A DNA stretch of 64,000 nucleotides from Tetrapyrgos nigripes. Taxonomy: Eukaryota > Basidiomycota > Agaricomycetes > Agaricales > Campanellaceae. Under the pieces are notes generated by a model. That model was not told where the DNA came from, did no database searches, and worked only from the letters and a program-made list of their open reading frames with translations. Of the stretch, positions 10,850 to 20,793 are shown in pieces. The first letter of the stretch is position 1, and every line of letters begins with the position of its first letter. A program made the translations under genes and the position numbers. The stretch lies in the NCBI GenBank assembly GCA_013368315.1, contig JAACJM010000043.1, forward strand, positions 248,001 through 312,000. Direction: 5' to 3'.

Positions 10850-11039
10850 ACATCGCACTCTGTGGCAGACATTCTTTACATGTCCCTTCATGGCTGCAAA
10901 CTGGTATAATGCACACTGGGGATAATCACTGTCATAAGTGTGCTAGCCACAGCTTTTCATTTATTTCATGGCGCGTCCTTAACGCCACCACTTATCTTGC
11001 ATAGAGGATGTTATGCTGACAGATTGATTATATCCCCAG
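10710..11039 (+). other. Possible leader intron of copia-2
   Basis: CCCCAG|GTAAGT follows the LTR and TATCCCCAG lies 13 bases before the gag ATG, preceded by a branch-like CTGAC at about 11026. Both sites are conserved in copia-1 (3567 down to 3277, reverse strand). Removal would place the gag start close to the 5' end of a genomic-length transcript. This is inference from splice-site consensus and conservation only. Confidence 0.35.
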
Positions 11040-11051
11040 ATCACATTTGAA

Positions 11052-11618
11052 ATGTCTTCCAGATCAAGTTTTATGTCCACCGTTCCAGAACTCACTGGAG
11101 CGAACTATACCATTTGGGCCAACAAGTCCAAATCCCAGCTCCAATCCCAGAGCATTGCTTATGTCCTCAATACCCTCCGTCCTGGAGAAATCCAAATCAT
11201 CAGCTCCCCAGCTCCCACAGCAGCTCCCGCTGGAACTACTGGTGGCACTACCACCACCACCACCACTGCAGATGAAGCTGCTCCCAGTGACACTGGTAGT
11301 GATGCTACTTCTGCTCATTTCATTGCTGCTGATTGGGAAAAAGATAACAACAAAGCCATGGGAGTCATCAAACTTCAAGTTGCTCAGGCCATTGGCGTCA
11401 AAATCAAAAATATCACCACCGCTAGAATTATGTGGGATACACTCAAAAATCTCTATGGTTTGCCTGGAGCTGCTGAAATCTTTCAGAACTTCAAGCGTGC
11501 TATGAACATCAAGATCCCATGCAACGCTCATCCTGGCGCTGCAGTTGATCTCATCAAAATGTACTTCACTCGTATCAATAACGCTGGCGACAATACAGAG
11601 ATCCCCATGTATCTTTAA
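11052..11618 (+). CDS. gag: Copia Gag N-terminal domain (copia-2), ended by a nonsense codon
   Basis: A 188-residue frame starting MSSRSSFMSTVPELTGANYT, homologous to copia-1 Gag along its length (W-DTLKNLYGLPGAAEIFQNFK and HPGAAVDLIKMY are shared segments). A threonine run follows residue 60. The frame stops after NTEIPMYL, where copia-1 reads IPMYLQYM, so a glutamine codon has become TAA. The following bases continue Gag-like coding for a few codons. Gag would form particles for element RNA; this copy is defective. Confidence 0.75.
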   Translation: MSSRSSFMSTVPELTGANYTIWANKSKSQLQSQSIAYVLNTLRPGEIQIISSPAPTAAPAGTTGGTTTTTTTADEAAPSDTGSDATSAHFIAADWEKDNNKAMGVIKLQVAQAIGVKIKNITTARIMWDTLKNLYGLPGAAEIFQNFKRAMNIKIPCNAHPGAAVDLIKMYFTRINNAGDNTEIPMYL

Positions 11619-12287
11619 TACATGATCGTTATCAACAAACTCCCATCATTGCTAAAATCACTCAGGATGATGTCGATGACTTCAAAGATGAAACCCTTGA
11701 TAATCTTCGAACCCATGTCGTGGCGGAAAGAAACCTCAATCCGTTAACACCACTAAAATCATGGCGATAAAACATAAAGGCAAACCTCCTGTCTTCGAGG
11801 AACAGCAGCAGCAGCGCTTGGAGAGGCAATGGCCATGGACGTGGCAACTAGCCGGAGAACAAACACCCCAGAAGCAACAAGCCCAGAGTATGGGTCCTGT
11901 CAAACTAGGACACTCTCATGTCATACATGTGGCGAAGTTCTTCAAGGAAACTCCGACCATCACGGTCACAGAGCCCTCTACCAAAGATGTGTGTAAACCA
12001 TTCTTTAGCGAATTGGTAAAGCCTTTTGACAGATTTTTCTCATCTGTTCAGAATGCCTTTAAAACCACTTGTAACAATGGGATTAAGCCAACTGGTGAGC
12101 TCCTCAAAGACCTTGAACTAGAAAACATGTCTCATTCCAAAGCCTCTACCTCTACCTCTCTCCCTCGTCCTTCCATCATCACTGATGGTCGTTCTTTCAT
12201 GGAACGATACTATTGGCAAAACCTCGTCGCCCCATATCCTGATGGTTTCCATCAAACTGACACTGACACCGCCAACAACCAACCCAC
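11619..12287 (+). pseudogene. Degraded downstream gag of copia-2
   Basis: After the nonsense codon the Gag reading frame is broken. A frame from 11761 recovers later Gag sequence, including PFFSELVKPFDRFF and LENMSHSKAS, both found in copia-1. It runs out of copia sequence at 12287, where the inserted LTR starts; the last few codons of the open frame come from that LTR. Confidence 0.65.
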
Positions 12288-12491
12288 TGATATGCCATAC
12301 AAATGCGGTTAATAACCCAAAACTGGCGCTAATACATGTCTAAGTTACTCTTAAATGGAGTCCTGAACTGCTAGTCAAAGTACTAGGAATTAGGTGTATA
12401 ACCTAAGGGATGTTAATAGTCAATACTTACGGATAAGAATAAGACTTGTTCAAAGTATTATAACAGATACATACTAGGGGATACAGCTATA
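12288..12491 (+). repeat. 5' fragment of gypsy-family LTR (LTR-A family)
   Basis: Starts TGATATGCCATACAAATG and aligns with the first 200 or so bases of the complete LTR at 21338-22934. The alignment stops at the TA where the Tc1 element is inserted (12490-12491); the expected continuation is absent on the far side of Tc1. Confidence 0.8.
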
Positions 12492-14118
12492 CAGTGGGTC
12501 AAAAAATTGTCCACATGTTTCGCATTTTTGGAAAGATTGCCAATTTAAGCAATACTGAGTAGAGATATTAAAATGTGGTCAGTGATGGGCAGAAAGCCCT
12601 TGATAAACGCTACAATATTCTGTCTGTTTTGTCTTATTTGGCTTGAAACTCATGGAGATATGACTGATTTAAAATGGTATGTCATTTGGACAATTTTTTG
12701 ACATGCAAGTGAAAATACAGAAAGTTCTAGCTCAGTACTTGGTATGCCCTCCTTTGGCCTTCAACACAGCCTCAATCCTTCTAGGCATGCTCCTGATCAA
12801 TTTCTGACAATCTTCTTCTGTGATTTCATCCCACTTTTCAGCTGCTCTGTCCCATATTTCCCAAACTCCAGAGGGTGCTGTGTCATATCCATTGAGCTTG
12901 TGTTTGAGGGTTGTCCAGAGGTGTTCAATGGGGTTCAGGTCAGGAGATTGAGCAGGCCAGCTCATGCAATGGATGTTGTTGTCTTCAAACCACTTGGTGG
13001 CCAGTTTTGACTTGTGTTTAGGATCATTGTCTTGCTGAAAAATGGCCACCTCTGGATCAACACCCAAAATATCCATGCTCTCCAGAAGGTTGTTCTCCAA
13101 AATGTCCACATACTGCTCTGCATTCATCCTGCCCTCCACCTCTGCCATGTTTCCAACTCCTTCCCACCCCATACATCCCCACACCATGATATTTCCTCCT
13201 CCAAATTTGACTGTTTCCACCACATTTCTCTCTCCCAAGGATTCACCCTTCCTCCCCCACACATACTGCTGTCCATCTGACCCATATCGATTGATTTTAG
13301 TCTCATCTGACCAAATAACCCTTTTCCAGTCATCCACAGTCCAGTTTCTGTACTTCTGTGCAAAGTTTAAACGAGCCTTCCTGTGAGCTGCAGTGAGTTT
13401 GGGCTTCTTCTTCGTTTTAGATGTGTCCACATCATGCCTGAGAAGGGAATTTCGAATGGTTTGGGTGGAGACAGGTTGGTCAAGGAGGGGATTGATGTTT
13501 CTGGCCACTTCTGTAGCATTTTCAGCTTTGCCAGTGTTGATTTGTTGGATAGCAGCACGTTCATCAGTGGTAGACAGCTTTCTAGGACGCCCTGCTTGAT
13601 GGTTCTCCTTGTCAGGATACATCTCTTTGGCCAGAGAAGCAATCTTTGACTTGGATACCCCAGTTTTAGCAGAGATTTCCCTGGATGAAGCAGAAGTTTG
13701 GAGGAGAGAGAGGATATTGTCTTTCTGGGTGGATGTGATGGGTCTCATGATTTGATGAGGGCTATAGAACAACTGGATGCCCTTATATATGGTCCAGCTG
13801 GCAGCTATGATATCATTATGATGTAGCCATTGCATCATTGTACAACTCCACTTATGATGTCATCTATGAGACATCACATAGTTACAATACTGATTTTGAA
13901 GTGGCAACTCAAAAAATTGTCCAAATGACATACCATTTTAAATCAATCATATCTCCATGAGTTTTGAGCCAAATAGGACAAATAAAACAGATTATTGTAG
14001 CTCTTATCAAGGGCGTTCTGCCCATCACTGACCACATTTCAATACCCCTACTCAGTATTGCTTAAATTGGCAATCTTTCCAAAAATGCGAAACATGTGGA
14101 CAATTTTTTGACCCACTG
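12492..14118 (-). mobile_element. Intact Tc1 element (copy A)
   Basis: A 1627-base element flanked by TA (12490-12491 and 14119-14120), with 210-base terminal inverted repeats (12492-12701 and 13909-14118) and one intact transposase. It is almost identical to copy B at 61944-63570, same length and same protein. Each terminal repeat has CAAAAAATTGTCCACATG at its outer end and the reverse-complement-like CATTTGGACAATTTTTTGA at its inner end. Left and right flanks do not belong together: left is LTR, right is gypsy integrase coding sequence. Confidence 0.95.
12732..13838 (-). CDS. Tc1-family DD34E transposase (copy A)
   Basis: A 368-residue intact frame. An N-terminal paired-like DNA-binding region has two helix-turn-helix units (about 36-73 and 90-135) joined by a GRPRK linker (83-87). 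The DDE catalytic domain follows: D178 in WSDETK, D270 in FQQDNDPKH and E305 in NPIEHLW, with 34 residues between the last two, which defines the Tc1 group. The enzyme cuts the element ends and inserts at TA. Family members are usually about 340 residues, so translation may begin at Met31 (MRPITSTQKD) rather than Met1. Every residue equals that of copy B at 62224-63330, indicating recent movement or gene conversion. Confidence 0.95.
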   Translation of the reverse strand: MMQWLHHNDIIAASWTIYKGIQLFYSPHQIMRPITSTQKDNILSLLQTSASSREISAKTGVSKSKIASLAKEMYPDKENHQAGRPRKLSTTDERAAIQQINTGKAENATEVARNINPLLDQPVSTQTIRNSLLRHDVDTSKTKKKPKLTAAHRKARLNFAQKYRNWTVDDWKRVIWSDETKINRYGSDGQQYVWGRKGESLGERNVVETVKFGGGNIMVWGCMGWEGVGNMAEVEGRMNAEQYVDILENNLLESMDILGVDPEVAIFQQDNDPKHKSKLATKWFEDNNIHCMSWPAQSPDLNPIEHLWTTLKHKLNGYDTAPSGVWEIWDRAAEKWDEITEEDCQKLIRSMPRRIEAVLKAKGGHTKY

Positions 14119-14119
14119 T

Positions 14120-14966
14120 AAGTATGGAGTTAGAGGTATTTGTATCTCAGCATATAACTCTCAAGCCAACAGAGTTATTGAACCCACTCACTTTGACATT
14201 CGACAAGCACTAGTAAAAGCTACTGGCGGTGACTTGAACAAATGGTATTGGTTCTTGAAACCTGTATTATGGGGGATAGAGTAACACCTAGGAAAGGTCT
14301 AGGATGTTCTCCATACTTTATAGCTTTGGGAGCTGAACCCATACTACTGTTTGACATAGTAGAATCGACTTGGTTAGTTAAAGTACCGGGATGAGTCTTA
14401 GGTTATAGAGCCCAAGCTCTGGCAAAGCATAGAGTTCATGTTGAAGACATGATTCAACATGTAAACAATTGTAAAAGAGCGGAATTAAAGAGATTTGAGA
14501 AGAAGTATAGGAATGTGATTAAAGACTGGGACTTTAAACCTGGAACGCTAGTGCAAGTTCGTAACACTCGTATCGAGAAAAGCCTAGATAATCAAGTGCA
14601 CTCAAGGAGGAGCATATATCTTAGCAGAAATGGACGGAACTGTCCTACAAGAAAAAGTAGCGGCATTCAGAGATATGAACCCATTGAACTACCTTCAGAC
14701 ATACATAAGCTAATAGACTTGAATCCTGAACAGCTTAGAAGTATGGTAGAAGAGGACGATCCAACTGAGGAGTCGTGGACCCCAGGAGAAGACTATATCT
14801 TTGATCAAATGCCTAAACTGAGACCACCACAGTGTGACTCTAGCAGTGAACTAGAAGTAACTGGTGGTGAACTCGAATCAACTGAAACAGTGGAAGAAAC
14901 TGAGATAGTAGAAGAACAAGAAGACGAGACTAGCAATGAAGAAACTATTCGTAGACCTAGGACTTG
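14120..14966 (+). pseudogene. pol: C-terminal end of Ty3/gypsy integrase
   Basis: Directly after the Tc1 TA, KYGVRGICISAYNSQAN-VIE is the last conserved block of a gypsy integrase core, including the catalytic glutamate. The next segments, LGKGLGCSPYFIALGAEP and GYRAQALAKHRVHVEDM, follow with stop codons after 14281 and at the PG-VLGYRA junction. From 14449 a 172-residue frame has FKPGTLVQVRNTRIEKSLDNQ, the GPY/F-like C-terminal domain of gypsy integrases, and an acidic tail. A frameshift near 14600 spoils the beta-strand part that follows. The upstream integrase, RT and gag are absent from this copy. Confidence 0.85.
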
Positions 14967-15098
14967 ATCTAGTAAAAAGAGTCAGGATGGATTACAAAAA
15001 TCCACACCTATCCACAGTGGGTAACGTTTGTTCCATAGGAGCAATTAACTGCTACAGATTCAAGGTGTTACCAACACCGCAGATAGGTGATGGAATGT

Positions 15099-15187
15099 GT
15101 AAGTCATTGGAATCAAACCAAGCACTGCAGAAGACAGGCAACTAAGCACATCAGATCCCACTGTGTTAACCACTACACCAGACTCGC
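15099..15187 (-). ncRNA. tRNA-like sequence, possible SINE head
   Basis: On the reverse strand there is an A-box-like TGGTGTAGTGGTTAACAC and, further on, a B-box-like GGTTTGATTCC framed by TTGG/CCAA to form a T-arm. The ends GCGAGTC and GACTTAC pair with one mismatch and one wobble as an acceptor stem, and GTGT/ACAC forms a D-stem. The middle is about 17 bases too long for a normal tRNA and the anticodon arm is poor. It is more likely a tRNA-derived SINE or degenerate tRNA than a working gene. Confidence 0.4.
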
Positions 15188-15381
15188 TGATGGTAGCTTA
15201 ACAATGACCCAGACTAGGTACTAGCAGTAACCGCTAGTTGCAAAAAGTTGAAGCGAGGAGCCTTAAGCACTAGAATCCTTATTGAAGTATCTACTATACA
15301 GACTGGTAGCTACATCTAAAAAGCTAGCGAAGTTTGATATCTAAGTGTTGGCATTCTTGTGGATGAACCCACTGGCAGTTA

Positions 15382-15828
15382 CAGCGATTCCTGTAAATAA
15401 TGGGAATCACATTTTTTTTTCCGCGTCTACCCAATAAGGAAGGTGGTTGACCTCACGCCAAATTCGTTGTGTTCTACTGTCTACAGGGGCAACCGGCACA
15501 TCAGCTTTGACCTCAAGAAGGCAGCCCTGAGTATCTGAGAGGCAGGCTGGAACTGTTTTGAGACTCACACAGGTCAATAAGCTCCATAGTATACCAAGGC
15601 CTAGGTGTCATTGACTCAGAGCTCAAAATAGCTATACATATTCTAATGTTATTCTGATGTATCACTACACTTAAGTACCTTCAAATACTCTATCAGTGTG
15701 GTCAGATGAAGAGAAAGAGAGGTCATTCTTGCTCAATAATGATGGGGACAGGCCACCCAGAGGCCAACTTCCTTCTTGGGTAGATGCGGAAAAAAAAACG
15801 TGATTCCCATTATTTACAGGAATCGCTG
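15382..15828. mobile_element. Mariner-type miniature element
   Basis: Long imperfect terminal inverted repeats of roughly 65 bases begin CAGCGATTCCTGTAAATAA and include TGGGAATCAC and a poly-T/poly-A run. TA flanks both ends (15380-15381 and 15829-15830). Length is 447 bases with no coding capacity. The TA duplication suggests the Tc1/mariner superfamily. Confidence 0.8.
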
Positions 15829-16310
15829 TAAGTGTAACAACTACTGCTAGAACGGAACATACTGTGAGGAGCAGAAAAATGTGAACTAAACGGAGTTACT
15901 TACCGGCTAACGGAGTATCCCAGAATTGGGATCTCAGCCTAGGGCATATCTTGGAACAAATTGTATTCAGTCTCCCGAGCCATGTAGATTTTGGATTTTG
16001 GGCTAGGAATGGTCTAAGGTCAGAACTAAGGATCAACAGAACTGCTAGAATGACAAAACATACAAGTGGCTCATGGACTTCATGACTCGTAGGCAACGAG
16101 TAGGTCTAGCTGCCAATCAGAAGTCAGTTTTGACACATGGTCTGTGTTCCGTAACTAGTACAGAATCACTGAGTGTATGTTTGAGCGCTAGACTATGAGA
16201 ATAGCCTTTGAATTCCAACGATCGACAGTGACAGACACAAAGCAAGAGTCAAGCCCAATGGCCGAGAATGCAATAGATGCAAGCCATTAGTGGTGTACTA
16301 AGCAGCTTTT
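15829..16310. other. Unassigned internal sequence
   Basis: No gene or repeat end is recognised between the mariner miniature and the first polypurine-like motif. Short frames only. Confidence 0.35.
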
Positions 16311-16324
16311 AGTTGGGGGGAGAC
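16308..16324 (+). promoter_or_regulatory. Internal polypurine-tract-like motif 1
   Basis: TTTAGTTGGGGGGAGAC matches the tract that immediately precedes the 3' LTR at 21338, but no LTR follows it here. Confidence 0.5.
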
Positions 16325-16649
16325 AAAGGCAACAACACCTATCTCCTACCAAGAATTAGCGACATTAAAACATCCTAACTGGAACATCTATACCACGAGT
16401 TCAGATATCAAAGGAAAACTGGAGAAGTTGATGTTTGAAATAATGATGACAGTAGTGCCTGAAAGACTCTAATGGGTCTAAGTAGAACTTATACGTCATA
16501 CAAGTTTACTTTGGCGGTACTCAGGAGTGTCACCAGAAAACAAATGGAGACAACAATTTACAATTGACTTGGGACTAGCGAGACAGTACTAAGTACTAGG
16601 TTATGCTACGAACTACATACCTAAGTAGACTTAGAAGAAGAAGCAGTGG

Positions 16650-17168
16650 CTACATTAGCGATGGGGATAACAGACCCAGAGCCCTCTTTACAGTTGGGGA
16701 CAAACCATTAAGTTCCTCTTTAGTGGCAGAAGCCTTATCTTTGATCTCAGTACGAGCCAACTTGGCTTCTATCACAGACACAAGGTTATTGTACAAACCA
16801 CGGTAGTGACTAGCCAGAAAGTGCATCTGGTGAGCCACAGAGAGTAGCTCATTGCACAAAAAGTTCCGCAACATGTTTAGAGACTCATCTGGGAGTTTGT
16901 GATAATCAAAGAATGTCCCAATGTTAGTCTTGCGGAGCAGATCCTCAGGAGTCTTGATAGGTTCTAAAAGTAAAGTCAATTAGTGGTTAATAATGAAGAA
17001 GTTAAAGAGAACAACTTACCATCTGTAGGAGGGTTAAAGTTGTTAACAGAACCAGTGAAGACTCAGTTCTTTTTGCTGCAACTAGCGGTTTCCTCTTGAT
17101 GGTTAGCCTCCACCTTACAAAGGTAATAGTCAGCCTTTAAGTACTCATGAGAAGAGGTATCAAGCCCC
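16650..17168 (-). pseudogene. Possible former 3' exons of antisense gene 1
   Basis: In a frame shifted against the last exon of gene 1, YALIKGLDTSSHEYLKADYY runs to a TGA, then NNFNPPTD joins EPIKTPEDLLRK across a clean GT-AG intron (17019-16964), giving about 110 further residues ending at 16650. The continuity suggests that a frameshift and a stop have cut off the gene's C-terminal half. Alternatively an unrecognised intron removes them. Confidence 0.4.
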
Positions 17169-18042
17169 TTAATCAAGGCATAAGGAAGACATGGTGGTTG
17201 CACGTTTAGGGGTAGCACGAGTAACAGCAGCAGTAGCTGGAGTCTTCTAAGTAAAAGGCTTAGTTAGAACTAGCAATTAAAAGAGGATGAATGGAACTGG
17301 GTGTACCGAATTCTCAGGAATCTTGGGAAAATCCTTAAGGTTTTTAGGGGTGCTAGAGGAACTGGCATGTATGGAAGCAGACAAGCCAGCCTTGCCCATC
17401 TAGCAGTTAAACACACTATCAGTTGAAGGACAAGGGATAAATAGCAGATTATATGTACCACAACATCATCGTTGGGATTAGTAATGACCTCAACATCGGA
17501 TTCCCCACTGTCTTCAACAATAGGAGCAGAAATGATGCACTAGAAAATCATAAGTGAGAATGAGTATCACATTTTAGCAGTATAGTATGCACCTTGCATT
17601 TACCATTCTTGATAATGGTGACATTGTTACCAGGAACATTGTTACAACCACAGGCCTTGTTGAGAGTCTCAACGAAGTTGGTGATCTTGTCCAAGCAGTG
17701 GAGCTTGTTCTTGTCGACGCTGTACGAATCAGTGAAGATCTTGATGTTCTCCACATGGCACAAGTAAGCATTAACACAAGCCTCATTCTTGTGGAACTCC
17801 TTGACATCAAAATGCTTTGACTAGCGATGATTAACGAATAAGTGCAACATTAAAACAACAAAGTGGCAGTATATCCTTACCAAGGCATCTCCATAGTTCT
17901 GAAGAGCAGTGACAACGACAGGGCCAGCATTCTTGAGCTTCAAGAGAGCAATGGCATTGACGGCATTGTGAGCTTCAGCAACCTTGGCAATCCAAGCATT
18001 GGCATCGAAAGAAGAGGTAGTTTTGGAAGTAGCAGTAGACAT
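17169..18042 (-). CDS. Antisense spliced gene 1 of the gypsy-family element (213 residues)
   Basis: Five exons on the reverse strand: 18042-17881, 17820-17593, 17539-17459, 17399-17307 and 17246-17169. All four introns are GT-AG, 53-60 bases long, fall between codons, and end in TAG (three in CTAG). The protein starts MSTATSKTTSSFDANAWIAK, has alanine-rich helical segments (VAEAHNAVNAIALLKLKN) and a cysteine-containing second exon (ACGCNNVPGNN), then serine/proline-rich ends. No known domain is recognised. A TATA box lies about 70 bases upstream. Coding-like sequence continues beyond the stop in another frame (17168-16650), so the original protein may have been longer. It sits antisense to pol, upstream of the 3' LTR. 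Function unknown. Confidence 0.6.
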
Positions 18043-18110
18043 AGTAGTAGAGCTGAGAGATGTACCATTGTAGAACTCGTTCTGAGGAATTGAGCTCTCA
18101 AAATTGGCAT

Positions 18111-18118
18111 CTTTTATA
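18111..18118 (-). promoter_or_regulatory. TATA box of antisense gene 1
   Basis: TATAAAAG on the reverse strand about 70 bases before the ATG at 18042, leaving about 40 bases for a transcript leader. This is normal for a fungal polymerase II promoter. Confidence 0.5.
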
Positions 18119-18176
18119 CTCAACTGATGGTCTATCTATGCTACCTATGACATACTTTGTTGAGGACAATGAAACT

Positions 18177-18193
18177 TTTTAGTTGGGGGGAGG
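18177..18193 (+). promoter_or_regulatory. Internal polypurine-tract-like motif 2
   Basis: TTTTAGTTGGGGGGAGG just upstream (in plus direction, behind the promoter) of antisense gene 1; no LTR follows. Confidence 0.5.
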
Positions 18194-18928
18194 AGGTACC
18201 CTAAGCCCTGTAGAAAATTCCGGAAATTCGGAAAATGTTGGTCTTTAGACAGATATTTCAAATTTTGGATACAGGTGGAGGGAACTTAGATGAACCTAAC
18301 TAGGAACTAGTGGCCTAAGGTTGTAAAAGAGAACTACGTCACTCAAGTGATTTGAAGCATACTAGCGCTAAAGAGAGGTCTTTGAAACAGTCAAGGATCA
18401 AATAAAGACCAAGACTGAAGGAAAAACAAAGTAGCAGTGAATACAGGCTATAAACGTATGAATGCTTAATGCTAGAAACAGTCTCGAATGAAGAGAAAGA
18501 CTAGCGCAAGTTTGACTTAGACGATTACAAGTCAAGAAGTTGACTTAAGCTTTAAACCTTTAAGTATTCACACGATAGCAATAAAAGACAGAGAGCTATC
18601 ATAGCTCGAGATGGATACATTGATATAACTAAGTCTACCAAGAAATACAGACAAGAAGGTATACAAGGACTAGTTATACAACCAAGAAAGGCTACAAGCT
18701 GGTATATAAAGTGGGATACAACAAGAGAGATAAATACAAGACGGTATAAGAATAAGACTACTTCTCATAAAAGAACTTAGCAAAAGACTTGTCCTGACGG
18801 ATGGTACCAACGTTACGAAGGTCTTCTTCCTCAGGACTAGACCTTCGACAACGAACCAGAGGACCCAGATTGTACCTAGCCACTATCTCTTCAAAGGTTA
18901 GAGGCAGGGAGGGAGTTCTTGGACCCAG
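18194..18928. other. Spacer between the antisense genes
   Basis: AT-rich, no open frame of note on the plus strand. It may hold upstream promoter sequence of gene 1 and the 3' end of gene 2. No known element is recognised. Confidence 0.35.
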
Positions 18929-20793
18929 TCAAGTGCAAGTTGGTGGAGGAATAGAGGGTTCGGGTGATAAGCTAGGATACAAGAGCTCAGTCCTGGCCTC
19001 TACGTCCAAAGGACTAAGACCACCTTCGAATGGTGGTGGAGTAGCGGCATCATAGGACTCTTGAAGGCTGAATCCTATAAAATTGGCCACTTCCTCTTCT
19101 TCTGCCTTTGCGATGTTCTCCTCTCCATTGTCCTCAATGGCTTCAAGATCAAGGAGGTCGGTCCAGCTGCTCATGAGGTTGATGATGTGCAAAAATGCGA
19201 CATAGATGAGAGTGCGCTCATCCTCCTCATCACCACCATCAGGACCAAAAGCTGCCTGAAGAAGGGTCAGTAGGAACCAGAAGTGAAGCAGTATTTGGTT
19301 GAACTAGTGGAGCATCAGGCTCAACGCTAGTGTTCAAGTCAGCTTCACTGTCCCATTCCTCGGAAGGTGGAGTATCCAAAGTCTAAAGATACAAGAAGAG
19401 TTAACAAATGGAAAATAAAGAGAGCGAAAGAAACAGAACTCACTAGCATCTCGGGGTCATCTTCTGGCCTAGCCAAGTCTGAAGGAGGACTAGGCAGAGA
19501 CACTATCCCTACAGCAGCCAACAAAGCAGATAAGGTTCTAGGGAACTTAGAGAAATCATGAGAAGGCAGACCTGCCAGAGTTGAAGGTGAAGTTGACGAT
19601 GAAGGCGGGTTGAGAACAGGAGGAGTACTTGGTTGGCCAGAGGAACTAGGATGGAAAGGGATGGATCCAGTATCCCCAATCCAATCCGAGTCCTCTAACT
19701 TCACCAAGCCCTCAGTCACCTGAACTGGTGAAATTGGTGGCCAAAGGTCCAACCTAGCCTGAATCTGAGCTGAGAGTTGAGCGGTGTAGGCAAAGGAGAT
19801 GGAGAGGCATCAACAAAACACACTCTACAGCTGCTGCTCGACAATTTCTTGGCACTGGGCTTCTTGAGGATTGAAGCTTTGGAGCCTTAGTTGTTTTTGG
19901 CAATCTAGGAGTCTTGGTTGAAGTCTATGAAGGCAAAGTGTTCGATTAGCTGTGAAATTGATAAAATTCAAGACCTTCTTAGACGAAGATGCAGGCCCAG
20001 AAAATGGTGCCTTGTGTTTTGAAGACTACAAAAAGGATAGATTAGCAGTGAAAATAAAACAATTAGTGGTAAAATAAAAGAACTTACAGTGGTCACTGAC
20101 ATTGACATCGATGGTGAGCTTAACACACCTGAACCCAATGCCAACTCCACTCCAGTGACTGATGATGAGACTAGCGGTGCAATGGAACCACTAGAACTCG
20201 AAGCTACAACACCAGAGGTGTCGTACATGGCTTCATCAGACTACCGCTGCTAATCATCAATAACAATGAGGACTTATCAAGTTGGGTATGTCAGAAGGCA
20301 GGGAATGGCTAGGATCCCACGAGTTGCCATTTTCATGGACAGCCTTGCAACCAGTGATGAGGAGCCAGTCTAGATTCCAACTAGTGTCAAGGTTGTTGTG
20401 AACTGTCTGGTTACGATGACAAGGGAAAAGAGTGATGAGGAGACAGAGACCCATGTCCCTCATCTGTCTCACCCAAGGTTGGAAGGCGGCAGCATTGTGC
20501 AAAATGGTATAGTCTAGATCACACTAGAATGATGAGGAAAATGGGAATAAAAGAGTTAGAACAATGAGGAAAACACAGAGGTCACTATCACTCACGATGA
20601 ACTCAACAAAGGGAGCAGCCTCGACAGCGAGGGCACCATCTTTGTCACCTGCCTTAAGTATGAGCCAAATGTGGAAGGCGCAGGTGGCAAACTCCCAAAG
20701 AGCTTCAAGACGAGTGTAGAGAGCATGACTACAGGAATTAAGTAGTCGGCCAGTGTGTGAGGGGTCAGTGAATGGTTTTGGACGTGAGGACAT
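18929..20793 (-). CDS. Antisense spliced gene 2 of the gypsy-family element (partial model)
   Basis: Exon pieces on the reverse strand are joined by consensus introns. Residues MSSRPKPFTD...PFVEFI (20793-20596) join CDLDYTILHNAA (from 20523) across a 72-base GT-TAG intron in phase. That exon continues with LLITLFPCHRNQ to about 20260. A serine-rich exon around 20228-20090 joins SSKHKAPFSGPASSSKK (from 20025). Further exons carry LDLWPPISPVQVTEGLVKLE (near 19752-19700) and the acidic DGGDEEDERTLIYVAFLHII and EEEEVANFIGF segments (19240-18929). One junction (20260-20228) lacks a convincing donor, so the model is incomplete or the gene damaged. No domain is recognised. Same strand and same setting as gene 1. 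Confidence 0.45.

Larger units (their letters stand above)
10473..12287 (+). mobile_element. Ty1/copia fragment copia-2 inserted in KDZ
   Basis: Plus-strand relative of copia-1: LTR (10473-10690), leader (10691-11051), gag (11052 onward). Its left edge cuts the KDZ transposase N-terminal region, whose reverse-strand coding runs right up to 10471. Its right edge is cut at 12287/12288 by a different LTR starting TGATATGCC. Pol is absent from the window. Confidence 0.8.

Noticed and set aside
11064..11531. A 155-residue reverse-strand frame over copia-2 gag
   Set aside because: Shadow of the recognised Gag reading frame.
13014..13649. Plus-strand frames across Tc1 copy A, mirrored across copy B (62413-63318, reverse strand)
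   Set aside because: They are antisense shadows of the intact transposase and occur identically in both copies for that reason.
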